Shown piece by piece: positions 18,395-26,042 of a stretch of DNA of 64,000 nt. The notes beneath the pieces were generated by a model that did no database searches, had not been told where the DNA came from, and saw only the letters and a program-made list of their open reading frames with translations. This DNA is from Nocardioides luteus (GTDB lineage: Bacteria > Actinomycetota > Actinomycetes > Propionibacteriales > Nocardioidaceae): positions 275,666 through 339,665 of the forward strand of contig NZ_BMRK01000002.1 of assembly GCF_014648595.1 (NCBI RefSeq), in the 5' to 3' direction. The first letter of the stretch is position 1. Each line of letters opens with the position of its first letter. Made by a program: the position numbers and the translations under genes.

Positions 18395-18856
18395 GTGGCC
18401 AAGCTCAAGCTCTCGAAGAAGAGTGATCTCGACCTGCCCAAGGATCCGATCTTCACTCCCCGCTTCGGGATCGCCCTGTTGCTGATCGCCCTCGGCATCG
18501 GCTGGATCGTCTACTACTACACCGGCGTGCGCCCCAACGAGGTCGGCGGCGACTTCACCGGCCCGAAGCCGGTGCAGAAGCTCGAGGGGTGGAACTACCT
18601 CATCGGCTTCATCCTGCTCTTCGCGGGCCTCGCGTTCGCCGCCCACCCGAAGACCCCGCTCGGCCGTGGCCGCGGCGTCGTGGTCGGCATGCTCGGCTGC
18701 TTCCTGATCGGCCTGGTCTGGATCTGCGTCTTCTACATCTTCGCCAACGACCACCTGGACAAGATCTGGGTCTTCAACGACCTCGGTCAGAAGAACCTTC
18801 TGGTCGGTATCGGCTTCATGGCGGTGGGTTTCACCTTCGCCACGAAGTGGGAGTGA
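18395..18856 (+). CDS. crgA: CrgA-like division protein with two CrgA units
   Basis: 153 residues with four predicted membrane helices. CrgA normally has about 85-95 residues and two helices. The C-terminal half (about 88-153: VVVGMLGCFLIGLVWICVFY ... ATKWE) matches the whole CrgA fold, ending in the typical TxxW-acid tail. The N-terminal half (28-85: two helices around KLEGWNYLIGF) has the same spacing and the same GxxNYxIGF-like segment. I read this as an internal duplication. CrgA recruits PBPs and interacts with FtsZ/FtsQ. GTG 18395 follows GAGGAGCATCACCC. Confidence 0.82.
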   Translation: MAKLKLSKKSDLDLPKDPIFTPRFGIALLLIALGIGWIVYYYTGVRPNEVGGDFTGPKPVQKLEGWNYLIGFILLFAGLAFAAHPKTPLGRGRGVVVGMLGCFLIGLVWICVFYIFANDHLDKIWVFNDLGQKNLLVGIGFMAVGFTFATKWE

Positions 18857-18886
18857 GCCCCGGTCCACTCCGGCCGACACGACACG

Positions 18887-18919
18887 AAAGCGGCGCAACC
18901 CTTGGGGTTGCGCCGCTTT
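18887..18919. terminator. Terminator after crgA
   Basis: Perfect 15-bp stem (AAAGCGGCGCAACCC and its complement) with a 3-base loop, 30 bases after the crgA stop. A-tract and T-tract at its two edges suit termination in both directions; the rhomboid gene ends 94 bases further on. Confidence 0.8.
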
Positions 18920-19012
18920 GCGTTACACGGGTGTGATTCTCCACAGGCTCCTCCACACCTGTGGATTTGTCCACGGCGGGAAAACGCGCCGAAAACACCT
19001 GCCGCGAAGGCG

Positions 19013-19951
19013 TCAGAACACCAGGATCCGTACGCCGACGAGAGCAAGCAGCACCACGGTGAACCCGCCCAGGGCAGCCCACTGCAAGGGAGCCTTCCGG
19101 TCGGCCCGGAACGTGGTGAAGATGCCCGCGACCGCGAGACCGCCGATGAAGCCACCGACGTGACCCTGCCAGGAGATGCCCGGGCCGAAGAAGGTGATCG
19201 CCGCGTTGATCAGCAGCACCGGGAGCAGCGGGGAGAGCGACTGCCCGGCGCGGACGAAGAGCACCACCAGCACGCCCAGCAGCCCGAAGATCGCGCCCGA
19301 GGCGCCGACCGTCGTGGCGGCCGGAGCGGTCGCCCAGACCACCAGCGCCGAACCGGCCAGACCGGAGATCAGGTAGAAGACGAGGAACCGCAGCCGTCCC
19401 ACGATCGGCTCGAGGAACGAGCCGAGCATGTAGAGCGAGAACATGTTGACGGCCAGGTGGAGGATCGCGACGTGGGTGAACGTCGAGGTCAGCAGCTGCC
19501 AGACCGCGCCGTCGTCGACACCGAGCACCCAGTGGGCGGCCGCCCCCGAGCTCTGCAGCGTCGAGCAGATCTGGTCGGTGGTGACGTTGGGGAAGTAGCC
19601 GTTGCCGTCGTCGGCGACGCACGCACCCCGGAAACGCAGAGCGACTAGGTCGGCGATCCTCGACCCGGCGCCGCCGGTGAGGATGATGCCCAGCCAGACC
19701 AGGACGTTGACGCCGATCAGCGAGAAGGTCACCGGGAGCGCCCGGAAGCCGATCCGCGCGCCCGTGAACCGCTTGGGCCGGCGTACGGACTTGTTGCCCT
19801 CACGCACGCACTCGGGGCACTGGAAGCCGACCGAGGCGGCCGTCATGCAGTCAGGGCAGATCGACCGGGAGCAGCGCTGACAGCGGATGTGCGTCTCACG
19901 GTCGGGGTGTCGGTAGCAGACCGGCACCCCGACCGGGGTCGTCTCGGACAA
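19013..19951 (-). CDS. Rhomboid-family intramembrane serine protease with N-terminal zinc-finger
   Basis: 312 residues. Residues 12-50 contain CYRHPDRETHIRCQRC and CPDC/CPEC pairs, a B-box-like zinc ribbon. Six or seven membrane helices follow with the catalytic serine in GASGAIFG and the catalytic histidine in WQGHVGGFIGG. An HxxxN motif (HLAVNMFS) supports a true protease. It cleaves membrane proteins within the bilayer; the substrate is unknown. It abuts the cyclophilin gene directly (stop at 19952), so the two are probably co-transcribed. Confidence 0.92.
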   Translation of the reverse strand: MSETTPVGVPVCYRHPDRETHIRCQRCSRSICPDCMTAASVGFQCPECVREGNKSVRRPKRFTGARIGFRALPVTFSLIGVNVLVWLGIILTGGAGSRIADLVALRFRGACVADDGNGYFPNVTTDQICSTLQSSGAAAHWVLGVDDGAVWQLLTSTFTHVAILHLAVNMFSLYMLGSFLEPIVGRLRFLVFYLISGLAGSALVVWATAPAATTVGASGAIFGLLGVLVVLFVRAGQSLSPLLPVLLINAAITFFGPGISWQGHVGGFIGGLAVAGIFTTFRADRKAPLQWAALGGFTVVLLALVGVRILVF

Positions 19952-20467
19952 TCAGCCCTCGACGATCTCGACGGTCTCGATGACGACCGGCTCGACCGGA
20001 CGGTCCATCGCACCGGTCTTGGTGCCGGAGATCGAGTCGACAGCCTTCTTCGACGACTCGTCGGCGACCTCACCGAAGATGGTGTGCTTGAAGTTCAGCC
20101 ACGGCGCCTGGCCGGTGGTGATGAAGAACTGCGAGCCGTTGGTGCCGGGGCCGGCGTTCGCCATCGCGAGCAGGTAGGGCTTGTCGAAGGTGAGCTCGGG
20201 GTGCGGCTCGTCCTTGAAGGTGTAGCCCGGGCCGCCCGTACCGGTGCCGAGGGGGCAACCGCCCTGGATCATGAACCCGTCGATGACGCGGTGGAAACCG
20301 AGGCCGTCGTAGTAGGGCACGCCGGAGCGGCCGGCGTCGTCCGTGTACTCCTTGGTCCCCGTCGCGAGGCCGACGAAGTTGGCGACCGTCTCCGGCGCGT
20401 GGTTGGGGAACAGGGTGATCGTGATGTCACCGTGATTGGTGTGGAGGATGGCCTTCTGGTCAGCCAT
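19952..20467 (-). CDS. ppiA: Peptidyl-prolyl cis-trans isomerase (cyclophilin type)
   Basis: 171 residues, full-length single-domain cyclophilin. Active-site motifs are visible: [26 protein letters not shown] in [14 protein letters not shown]. No signal peptide, so cytosolic. It speeds proline isomerisation during folding. ATG 20467 was chosen because the upstream GGGCAGGTC supplies a ribosome site; an ATG six codons earlier has none. Confidence 0.94.
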   Translation of the reverse strand: MADQKAILHTNHGDITITLFPNHAPETVANFVGLATGTKEYTDDAGRSGVPYYDGLGFHRVIDGFMIQGGCPLGTGTGGPGYTFKDEPHPELTFDKPYLLAMANAGPGTNGSQFFITTGQAPWLNFKHTIFGEVADESSKKAVDSISGTKTGAMDRPVEPVVIETVEIVEG

Positions 20468-20537
20468 GACCTGCCCTTCCGACATTGGGATTGGTACGGG
20501 GTGCAACGCCTCGATCCTCCCACATGGCGGGTCGGGA

Positions 20538-20909
20538 TCAGGCGGCTGAGGCCTCGATCGCGACCTTCGTCAGCTTGGTGGCGCGGTGCTCGGCCCAGAA
20601 GCTGAGCACCGGGATGGTGCCGCACAGCGCCGTGACGATCGTGAAGGGCATCGGCCAGGCCGCCTTGCGGGACAGCAGGAACGCCGTCAGCAGGAAGATC
20701 ATGTACAGCCAACCGTGCGCGACACCGAGGTACTGGGAGATGTCAGCGCCCAGCTGCCAGCCGGCGCCGCTGCCCTCGGCCAGCCAGGCTGCGTCGCTGA
20801 CCCAGTAACCGTAGTGGAGCGGGAGGCCGATCAGGCACAGCACGACGAGCAGCACACCCACGATGGTGGCCATGATCCGATAAGCGATCAGATTGCCGGA
20901 GAGACTCAC
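20538..20909 (-). CDS. DUF3817 family integral membrane protein
   Basis: 123 residues with three membrane helices ([56 protein letters not shown]). The HGWLYMIF segment is characteristic of DUF3817. Function unknown. It overlaps SURF1 by four bases (ATGA), and this pairing is common in actinobacteria, hinting at a shared membrane or respiratory role. Confidence 0.85.
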   Translation of the reverse strand: MSLSGNLIAYRIMATIVGVLLVVLCLIGLPLHYGYWVSDAAWLAEGSGAGWQLGADISQYLGVAHGWLYMIFLLTAFLLSRKAAWPMPFTIVTALCGTIPVLSFWAEHRATKLTKVAIEASAA

Positions 20910-21766
20910 GCCTCGGAGGGTACGTGGCTTTCCTGAGGCGCTTTCTCAGGGGGCGGCGTCGCGTCGTCACCCTCGTCACCCTCGTCGTCCTCGTCGTCGG
21001 GCCGGCGCAACGTGTCCCGCACGTAGCGCCACCACACGTAGATCGCGAAGACGCCGAAGAGCCACCACTCGATCGCGTACAGCAGGTTGCGCAGCCCGGT
21101 CGTGGCCTCGGGCTCGGGCAGCTGCGGGGCGGGTACGTCGGCGACGTCGGTCGCACCGTCGTTGACCGGCATCGAGCTGGCCGGCCAGTTGTCCTCGACC
21201 GGCGAACGCACCATGTAGGCGCTGTAGAGGTCGTAGCTGGTGCGCGAGATCAGGTCGGCGATGTCGAGCTGCGGGAAGACGTTGTCAGACTTGCGGTCGT
21301 CGGCGACGTCGGCCCAGTCGCTGGGCTGCAGCCAGCCGGTGACGGTGACGTGACCGCGCGGCGCCGGCGGGGCGGAGGCGACCTCCGGTGTCCACCCACG
21401 GACGACGTAGACGGCCGACCCGGTGTCCTCCACCAGCACCGGCGTCACGGCCCAGTAGCCGACCTCGGACCCGCGCTCCATCCCGTCGATGAAGATGGTC
21501 TCGCTGGACATCCAGATGCCGGAGACGGTCACCGGGCGGCCGATCTGCTCCCACGGGAAGGAGTCGTTGGGACCGATCAGGTCGGTGAACGACTTGGGCT
21601 TCGCGTGCACCAGCTGGGCCACCTGGTCCTGCTTGTCCTGCTGGCTCGACTCGTACTGCCACACCCCGAGCATCACCGCACCCGTCACGAAGACGATCAC
21701 GAGTGCGTGGGCGCCCCACAACCTGGGGGAGAAGATGCTCCGCGGGGGGCTGGTCTGGGCGGCCAT
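20906..21766 (-). CDS. SURF1 family protein (cytochrome oxidase assembly)
   Basis: 286 residues with the SURF1 plan: an N-terminal helix (ALVIVFVTGAVMLGVWQYES, including the invariant GxWQ), a periplasmic domain with PVTVSGIW and VRGWTPEVA, and a second helix near residue 235 (LLYAIEWWLFGVFAIYVWW). SURF1 helps deliver haem a to the aa3-type oxidase. The tail is acidic and probably unstructured. It overlaps the DUF3817 gene. Confidence 0.92.
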   Translation of the reverse strand: MAAQTSPPRSIFSPRLWGAHALVIVFVTGAVMLGVWQYESSQQDKQDQVAQLVHAKPKSFTDLIGPNDSFPWEQIGRPVTVSGIWMSSETIFIDGMERGSEVGYWAVTPVLVEDTGSAVYVVRGWTPEVASAPPAPRGHVTVTGWLQPSDWADVADDRKSDNVFPQLDIADLISRTSYDLYSAYMVRSPVEDNWPASSMPVNDGATDVADVPAPQLPEPEATTGLRNLLYAIEWWLFGVFAIYVWWRYVRDTLRRPDDEDDEGDEGDDATPPPEKAPQESHVPSEA

Positions 21767-21788
21767 AGCACCCCCAGCGTACGGCCCC

Positions 21789-22688
21789 TCAGTCGCAGAC
21801 CGCGAATGGCACGGGCTTGCTGGTGACCAGCGTGGCGGCCGTCACGGGGTTCTTCACCCGGAAGCCGATCCGACCGGTGGACGGGTCCGCGACCCCGTGC
21901 GTGAACGTCTTCTTGTACGCAGCCACCCGGTCGCCCAGCTTCAGCCGGTGGAACAGGTCGTCACGGTCCTCGCCGAGGCGCAGGGTGGCCAGTCCGCCAC
22001 CGAACTCGACCGAGTAGGCCTCGACGGGCGCCAGCCTGGTCTTCTCCTTCGGCCCGCCCTCGGCGCAGCCCTTGACCACGTAGGTGGAGGTGGCCGGGCC
22101 GCCGGCGACGGCGGTCATCGTCTCCTCCGAGGCCCAGTTCTCGTCTCCGGGTGCGGCGGTGTGCTTGGTGATCAGGTGGGTCTCCCGATCGAACTTCGCC
22201 CCCTTCAGTGGTCCGACCCCGGCCTTGATCGCCGGGCCCGGCTTGATCCGGTCGGGGACCTTGATGACGAACCCGCCCTTGCCGCCGGTGAACCTGGCCT
22301 CCCAGACCACGTCGGCAGCGCCCCAGTCGTACTTGTCGAGCAGCTGCTGGTCGACGTCTCGCAGCACCCCGCCGCTCACCTGGGCGGCTTCCTTGTCGGC
22401 TCTGCTCCACAGCTCGTTCTGCTTCGCGGGATTGGACTTGCCGGTGACGTCGTCGAACCCGAAGAGCGATTTCACCTCGTCGTAGTCGGTCACGGCCAGC
22501 GTCTTCGCGCTCGCCGGCACCAGCGTCATCGCCGCCATGACCGGGTCCATGTCCGCGGCGTAGACGGGAACAGTCGTCTCGGTCGGCGCGGCCTCGGGCC
22601 GCTTCGGCTCGTCGTCGCCCCCGCAGCCGGCCAGCGCCAACGTCAGCCCGGCGGCCAGCACTGCAACGCTCCATCGCCTCACGCTCAC
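21789..22688 (-). CDS. Predicted lipoprotein of unknown function
   Basis: 299 residues. A type II signal peptide ends in lipobox LALAGC, followed by Gly-Asp-Asp-rich linker sequence. The mature part (about 45-299) has no family I recognise. It contains an SLFGFDDVTGKS segment and a CAEGG/CD cysteine pair near the end that could form a disulphide. GTG 22688 start. It lies upstream of surf1 on the same strand, so co-transcription is possible. Confidence 0.75.
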   Translation of the reverse strand: MSVRRWSVAVLAAGLTLALAGCGGDDEPKRPEAAPTETTVPVYAADMDPVMAAMTLVPASAKTLAVTDYDEVKSLFGFDDVTGKSNPAKQNELWSRADKEAAQVSGGVLRDVDQQLLDKYDWGAADVVWEARFTGGKGGFVIKVPDRIKPGPAIKAGVGPLKGAKFDRETHLITKHTAAPGDENWASEETMTAVAGGPATSTYVVKGCAEGGPKEKTRLAPVEAYSVEFGGGLATLRLGEDRDDLFHRLKLGDRVAAYKKTFTHGVADPSTGRIGFRVKNPVTAATLVTSKPVPFAVCD

Positions 22689-22725
22689 GCGGTTGAGTAT
22701 CCCTGATCCTCGCCGGGAAATAGAT

Positions 22726-22756
22726 GGAGGCCGCAGGCTGAACGCCTGCGGCCTCC
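22726..22756 (-). terminator. Terminator downstream of the 2OG oxygenase gene
   Basis: Perfect 13-bp stem (GGAGGCCGCAGGC and its complement) with a 5-base loop, between the oxygenase stop at 22770 and the lipoprotein start at 22688, both on the minus strand. Confidence 0.75.
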
Positions 22757-22769
22757 GTGATCCCGAGCG

Positions 22770-23807
22770 TCAGCGACCGGCGCCTGTGAGCTCAAGGGAT
22801 GTGGGAAGTGGCTCGAGCACCGGGTCGATGATCCGCGAGGAGGCCTCAGACCGTGCGACCCGACTGCGGCGCAGGTCCTTGACAGTCGTGAGGCGGCGGA
22901 GCCAACGGTCGGTGCCGTCGTAGCGAGCCGTGAACGGCTTACGGCCGTGCAGAGCACGGTGGTTGTCGACGATGAGGATCTCGCCGGGGGCCAGCGCGAC
23001 GTCCTCGACGTTCGCGGAGAGCTCCATGATCAGCAGCTGCAGCGCCCGGTCGGCCTCCACGTCGCCCGGGAGGGCGGACATGTAGGGCGGGTCGAGCCGG
23101 ACGTCGGGGGCCTGCGGGGAGCCGGAGAGCACCGCCGTCGGCGCGGCGAGCAGCTCGTCCTCGCTGACGCCGGCCTCGCGCAGGTTGCGCAGGTGCTCGT
23201 CGTCGGGGTGGATCACGTAGCGCGGCTCGAAGAGCGGCGCGAACTCCGGGCCGCTCACGTCGATCGAGCTGATGCCGACCGCGGTGGTCGGGATCAGGTC
23301 CTCGTTGCGCAGCGAGATCAGACCGAGGTGGTCGCAGCGCAGGCTGCTGAAGGCGTCCTCGATGTGCAGGTCGAGGACGACGTCGCTGCTGTGGCCGGTC
23401 TGCAGGCTCTCCTGCTTCTGGATCGGCAGGATGTTGTTGACCAGCTGGCCGCCCTGCAGCGAGGACCAGGAGACGGCGTCACCGAGCTGCGCCATGATCA
23501 GCGCGAGCCAGAAGTCGGCCATGTGCGGCGCCTGGGCGTCGGGGTGGTTCCAGTGCGGCGGGGTCGGACCGGCCGTCACCGGGAGGCCGCTGATCACGAG
23601 GGCGTCGGTCGCATCGCCGTAGCGGAAGGAGCGGATGGCTCGGGCGACACTCTCGGGGAGGTCGCCGCCGAGGAACGGGGCGGTCTCCAGGAACTCCGAG
23701 GAGACCGGGCTCTGGAAGCGGTCGAACAAGGACTCTGCCAGCTTCGCTGCGGCCTGGGACTCTGCGGTGGTCATCTCGACCCGGGTGACTACGGACTGTG
23801 CGCCCAC
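22770..23807 (-). CDS. Fe(II)/2-oxoglutarate-dependent oxygenase (TauD / clavaminate synthase-like)
   Basis: 345 residues. The iron triad is visible: HIE in LDLHIEDAFSSLRCDHLGL, distal His in NHRALHGRKPF, then Arg in GTDRWLRRL for 2-oxoglutarate. An HxE rather than HxD motif and the DHLGLISLRN segment point to the clavaminate synthase/VioC/AsnO group, which hydroxylates amino acids such as Arg or Asn. GTG 23807 has GAGAGG eight bases upstream; ATG 23774 is an alternative. No biosynthetic partner lies nearby. The 250 bases upstream are distinctly AT-richer than the flanks and hold no gene I can support. Confidence 0.85.
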   Translation of the reverse strand: MGAQSVVTRVEMTTAESQAAAKLAESLFDRFQSPVSSEFLETAPFLGGDLPESVARAIRSFRYGDATDALVISGLPVTAGPTPPHWNHPDAQAPHMADFWLALIMAQLGDAVSWSSLQGGQLVNNILPIQKQESLQTGHSSDVVLDLHIEDAFSSLRCDHLGLISLRNEDLIPTTAVGISSIDVSGPEFAPLFEPRYVIHPDDEHLRNLREAGVSEDELLAAPTAVLSGSPQAPDVRLDPPYMSALPGDVEADRALQLLIMELSANVEDVALAPGEILIVDNHRALHGRKPFTARYDGTDRWLRRLTTVKDLRRSRVARSEASSRIIDPVLEPLPTSLELTGAGR

Positions 23808-24060
23808 AACATTGACCTCTCGGACTTTGCGGTGGTGGGTTTCGTCAGAGCGATTTCTGGCGCCCCGCCAAAGGATTGCCTAAGTTCAGAGCCACTTTGT
23901 TCCGCCGTACGGAATTCAAACGAGTGATAGGTCCAAATGTCGAGACGATAGGTATTAGGCCCCTTGCGCTGGCGGCGCGAACGTGTTTAGGGAATGTATC
24001 TCCGTTGCGGTCTCGTAGTTACCAGTGCTTTGCCTGGCCCGAAGGCGATTTCGGCGTCTC

Positions 24061-24480
24061 TCACCGGTAGGGATCGACGAGCTCGCGCAACGATGTGAGC
24101 GCCTCACGCAGCGCCGTTGCGAGTGGCGGTCCGAGGTGGTCGTTCCACTCCTGCTCGACCGCCATCACCAGCTCGCGAGCATGATCCGCCGCAGCCTGAC
24201 CCTCGGCCGTGAACCTGATCAGGCGCGCCCGGCCGTCGCTCGGGTCCGGCACCCGCTCGACGTACCCCTTCTGCTCGAGGGCGGCGACCAGCATGCTCGC
24301 CGTCTGCTTGGTGACCTGCGCCTGCTCGGCGAGATCGACCAGGCGCGAGCCGTCCTCCGCGATCCGCTGCGCGAGGCGGGCCTGCGCCACGGTGATGTCG
24401 TAGCCCGCCTCCCGCATCGCCGAGACGATCCGGTCGTCCATCGCCCGATAGGCGATGAACATGAGCGTTGCGACATCCAT
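24061..24480 (-). CDS. MarR-family transcriptional regulator
   Basis: 139 residues with the winged helix typical of MarR: recognition region LAEQAQVTKQTASMLVAALE and wing DPSDGRARLIRFT. It is divergent from a DUF1304 membrane-protein gene, and the space between holds a 25-base near-perfect palindrome. It probably represses itself and that gene. The ligand is unknown. Confidence 0.9.
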   Translation of the reverse strand: MDVATLMFIAYRAMDDRIVSAMREAGYDITVAQARLAQRIAEDGSRLVDLAEQAQVTKQTASMLVAALEQKGYVERVPDPSDGRARLIRFTAEGQAAADHARELVMAVEQEWNDHLGPPLATALREALTSLRELVDPYR

Positions 24481-24513
24481 CCGACCCCTTGACAGTCTCG
24501 ACGACCAGGCGAA

Positions 24514-24538
24514 ATATGGTCAGTAAGACTGACTATAT
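24514..24538. promoter_or_regulatory. Palindromic operator between MarR and DUF1304 genes
   Basis: Core GTCAGT-AAG-ACTGAC (24519-24533) is a perfect inverted repeat; flanking ATATG and TATAT extend it to 25 bases with one mismatch. It is 34 bases upstream of the MarR start. A TTGACA sequence (24489-24494) lies nearby on the plus strand. Size and spacing fit a MarR dimer site. Confidence 0.65.
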
Positions 24539-24645
24539 CGCTCTCCGGTGTCCAGACAGCCGTCTGTTCACGGGGTTCTGCCGGACGCGTGTTGCCTCCC
24601 CGATCTCCACACCTCGCACCGCGAGGCCGCCCCGAGCAGGTCATC

Positions 24646-25047
24646 ATGAACGCAGTCGCTCAACTCAGCGCCGGCATCTCCGCGCTGGTCCTCATCGCCG
24701 TCTTCCCCTTCGAGGCGTTCTTCATCGACCGCCCCGGGGTCCAGCGGTTCCTCGACATCGAGCCGCACGGCATCCGCAACGTCCACCTCTGGTCGTTCTG
24801 CATCGGCGCCCGCAACGCCCTCGTCGGCGTCGGCACGCTCATCGGCCTGTGGATCGTGAACTTCGGCGACGAGTCCATCGGTGTCACCGTCGTGGTCGTC
24901 ACCTGCATCTACATGCTCCTGTCCTCGCTCTTCATGGCGGTCGCCGACCTCCTCGGGTTCTGGCTCCCGCGGGGCGGCAGCGTCAAGGGCACCCTCGCCT
25001 CCGCCGTCCTTCCGGCCGTCACACTGATCGCGATCGCAGTCTCCTAG
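24646..25047 (+). CDS. DUF1304-like integral membrane protein
   Basis: 133 residues with four membrane helices. The segment FFIDRPGVQRFLDIEPHGIR and the following WSFCIGARNALVGVG align with the DUF1304 plan (aromatic-rich first loop, then an N-containing second helix). Function unknown. ATG 24646 with AGGTCATC upstream was preferred over earlier in-frame codons, which would add a basic, Pro-rich stretch. It is divergent from the MarR gene and probably under its control. Confidence 0.7.
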   Translation: MNAVAQLSAGISALVLIAVFPFEAFFIDRPGVQRFLDIEPHGIRNVHLWSFCIGARNALVGVGTLIGLWIVNFGDESIGVTVVVVTCIYMLLSSLFMAVADLLGFWLPRGGSVKGTLASAVLPAVTLIAIAVS

Positions 25048-25049
25048 TT

Positions 25050-25069
25050 ATATTCCTTGACAGGAATAT
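25050..25069 (+). promoter_or_regulatory. ArsR operator overlapping a TTGACA -35 box
   Basis: Perfect inverted repeat ATATTCC-TTGACA-GGAATAT, 23 bases upstream of the ArsR start codon. The central TTGACA is a consensus -35 hexamer, so binding would block the promoter. The adjacent TATTCC repeats the half-site. This is the expected autoregulation geometry for an ArsR protein. Confidence 0.6.
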
Positions 25070-25092
25070 TCCGGTTGAGGCATGTTTGAGAG

Positions 25093-25431
25093 GTGCCCAG
25101 CCGTGACGTCTTCACCGCCATCGCCGACCCCACCCGTCGGCAGATCCTCGATCTGCTCTGCCAGCGGGAGATGGGGGTGGGCGAGCTGGTGGAGACTCTC
25201 GGGCTCGCCCAGCCCAACGTGTCCAAGCACCTGCGGACCCTGGGCGAGGCAGAGCTGGTGCACGTACGCGTCGACGGACCGCGCCGTCACTACCGGCTTC
25301 GACCCGACCGGCTCCGCGAGCTGGAGGAGTGGCTGGCTCCGTACCGACGGATGTGGGCCGACCGTCTGGATGCCCTCGAGCGCCACCTGGACCGCTCGAC
25401 GACCCCGACCACGAGGAGGACTGAGAGATGA
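25093..25431 (+). CDS. ArsR-family transcriptional regulator
   Basis: 112 residues. Winged helix with FTAIADPTRRQILDLLC, ELVETLGLAQPNVSKHLRTL and a wing VRVDGPRRHYRL. No CxC metal site is present, so it is of the non-metal ArsR class that pairs with AHSA1/SRPBCC proteins. GTG 25093 start. Four-base ATGA overlap with the next gene. Confidence 0.9.
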   Translation: MPSRDVFTAIADPTRRQILDLLCQREMGVGELVETLGLAQPNVSKHLRTLGEAELVHVRVDGPRRHYRLRPDRLRELEEWLAPYRRMWADRLDALERHLDRSTTPTTRRTER

Positions 25432-26042
25432 CCACGACGACCGGACCGATGGGCGAGGTGATCCGCGAGGGCGAGCGGACGGGCCTGCGCTACGTACGCC
25501 TTCTCCGGCACGCGCCGGAGAAGGTGTGGCGGGCGCTGACCGAGTCCGACGGCCTGCGGCACTGGTTCCCGACCGACATCGTCGGCGAGCGGGTCGCCGG
25601 GGCTCGCCTGAGCCTGCCGTTCTGGCCCGAGGGCCTCGAGCTGGCGAACACCACCGATGCGATCGAGGAGATGGGCGTCGACCCGGAGAGCTTCGTCTCC
25701 GCAGGTGAGCTGCTGGTCTGGGACCCGCCGCACACCTTCGAGTTCAGCTGGGGGATGGACGGCCGCGCCGACCTGACCGACCTGCTCCGCTTCGAGCTCG
25801 AGCCCACCGACGACGGCACCCGGTTGACCTTCACCACCTGGTTCGGTGACCCCACGCCCAACACCGACACCGCGGTCGGCTGGCACGTCTGCCTCGACGA
25901 GCTCACCGGCCTCCTCGACCACGGTCCCTCGTCGCCGACCGGGGACGCGGCCGCGGTCGTGCAGAACGTGATGTCGCAGGCGGACGAGCTGCGACCGGCG
26001 TACGTCGACCTCCTTCAGGACGCGGTGGAGTCCAGCTCGTAA
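25428..26042 (+). CDS. SRPBCC/AHSA1-domain protein
   Basis: 204 residues. The SRPBCC (START-like) hydrophobic-cavity fold is indicated by VRLLRHAPEKVWRALTESDG, LRHWFPTDI and the C-terminal GWHVCLDELTGLL helix. These proteins bind small hydrophobic ligands or act as Hsp90 co-factors. The ArsR-SRPBCC pair is widespread; the regulator probably responds to the same ligand. The 3' end overlaps the convergent MFS gene by 28 bases. Confidence 0.88.
   Translation: MTTTTGPMGEVIREGERTGLRYVRLLRHAPEKVWRALTESDGLRHWFPTDIVGERVAGARLSLPFWPEGLELANTTDAIEEMGVDPESFVSAGELLVWDPPHTFEFSWGMDGRADLTDLLRFELEPTDDGTRLTFTTWFGDPTPNTDTAVGWHVCLDELTGLLDHGPSSPTGDAAAVVQNVMSQADELRPAYVDLLQDAVESSS

Noticed and set aside
18930-18980. 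Possible second DnaA-box cluster (CTCCACAGG, CCTGTGGATTTGTCCAC)
   Set aside because: Only two or three imperfect boxes, without AT-rich DNA or origin genes. A chance or titration site is possible but not supportable.
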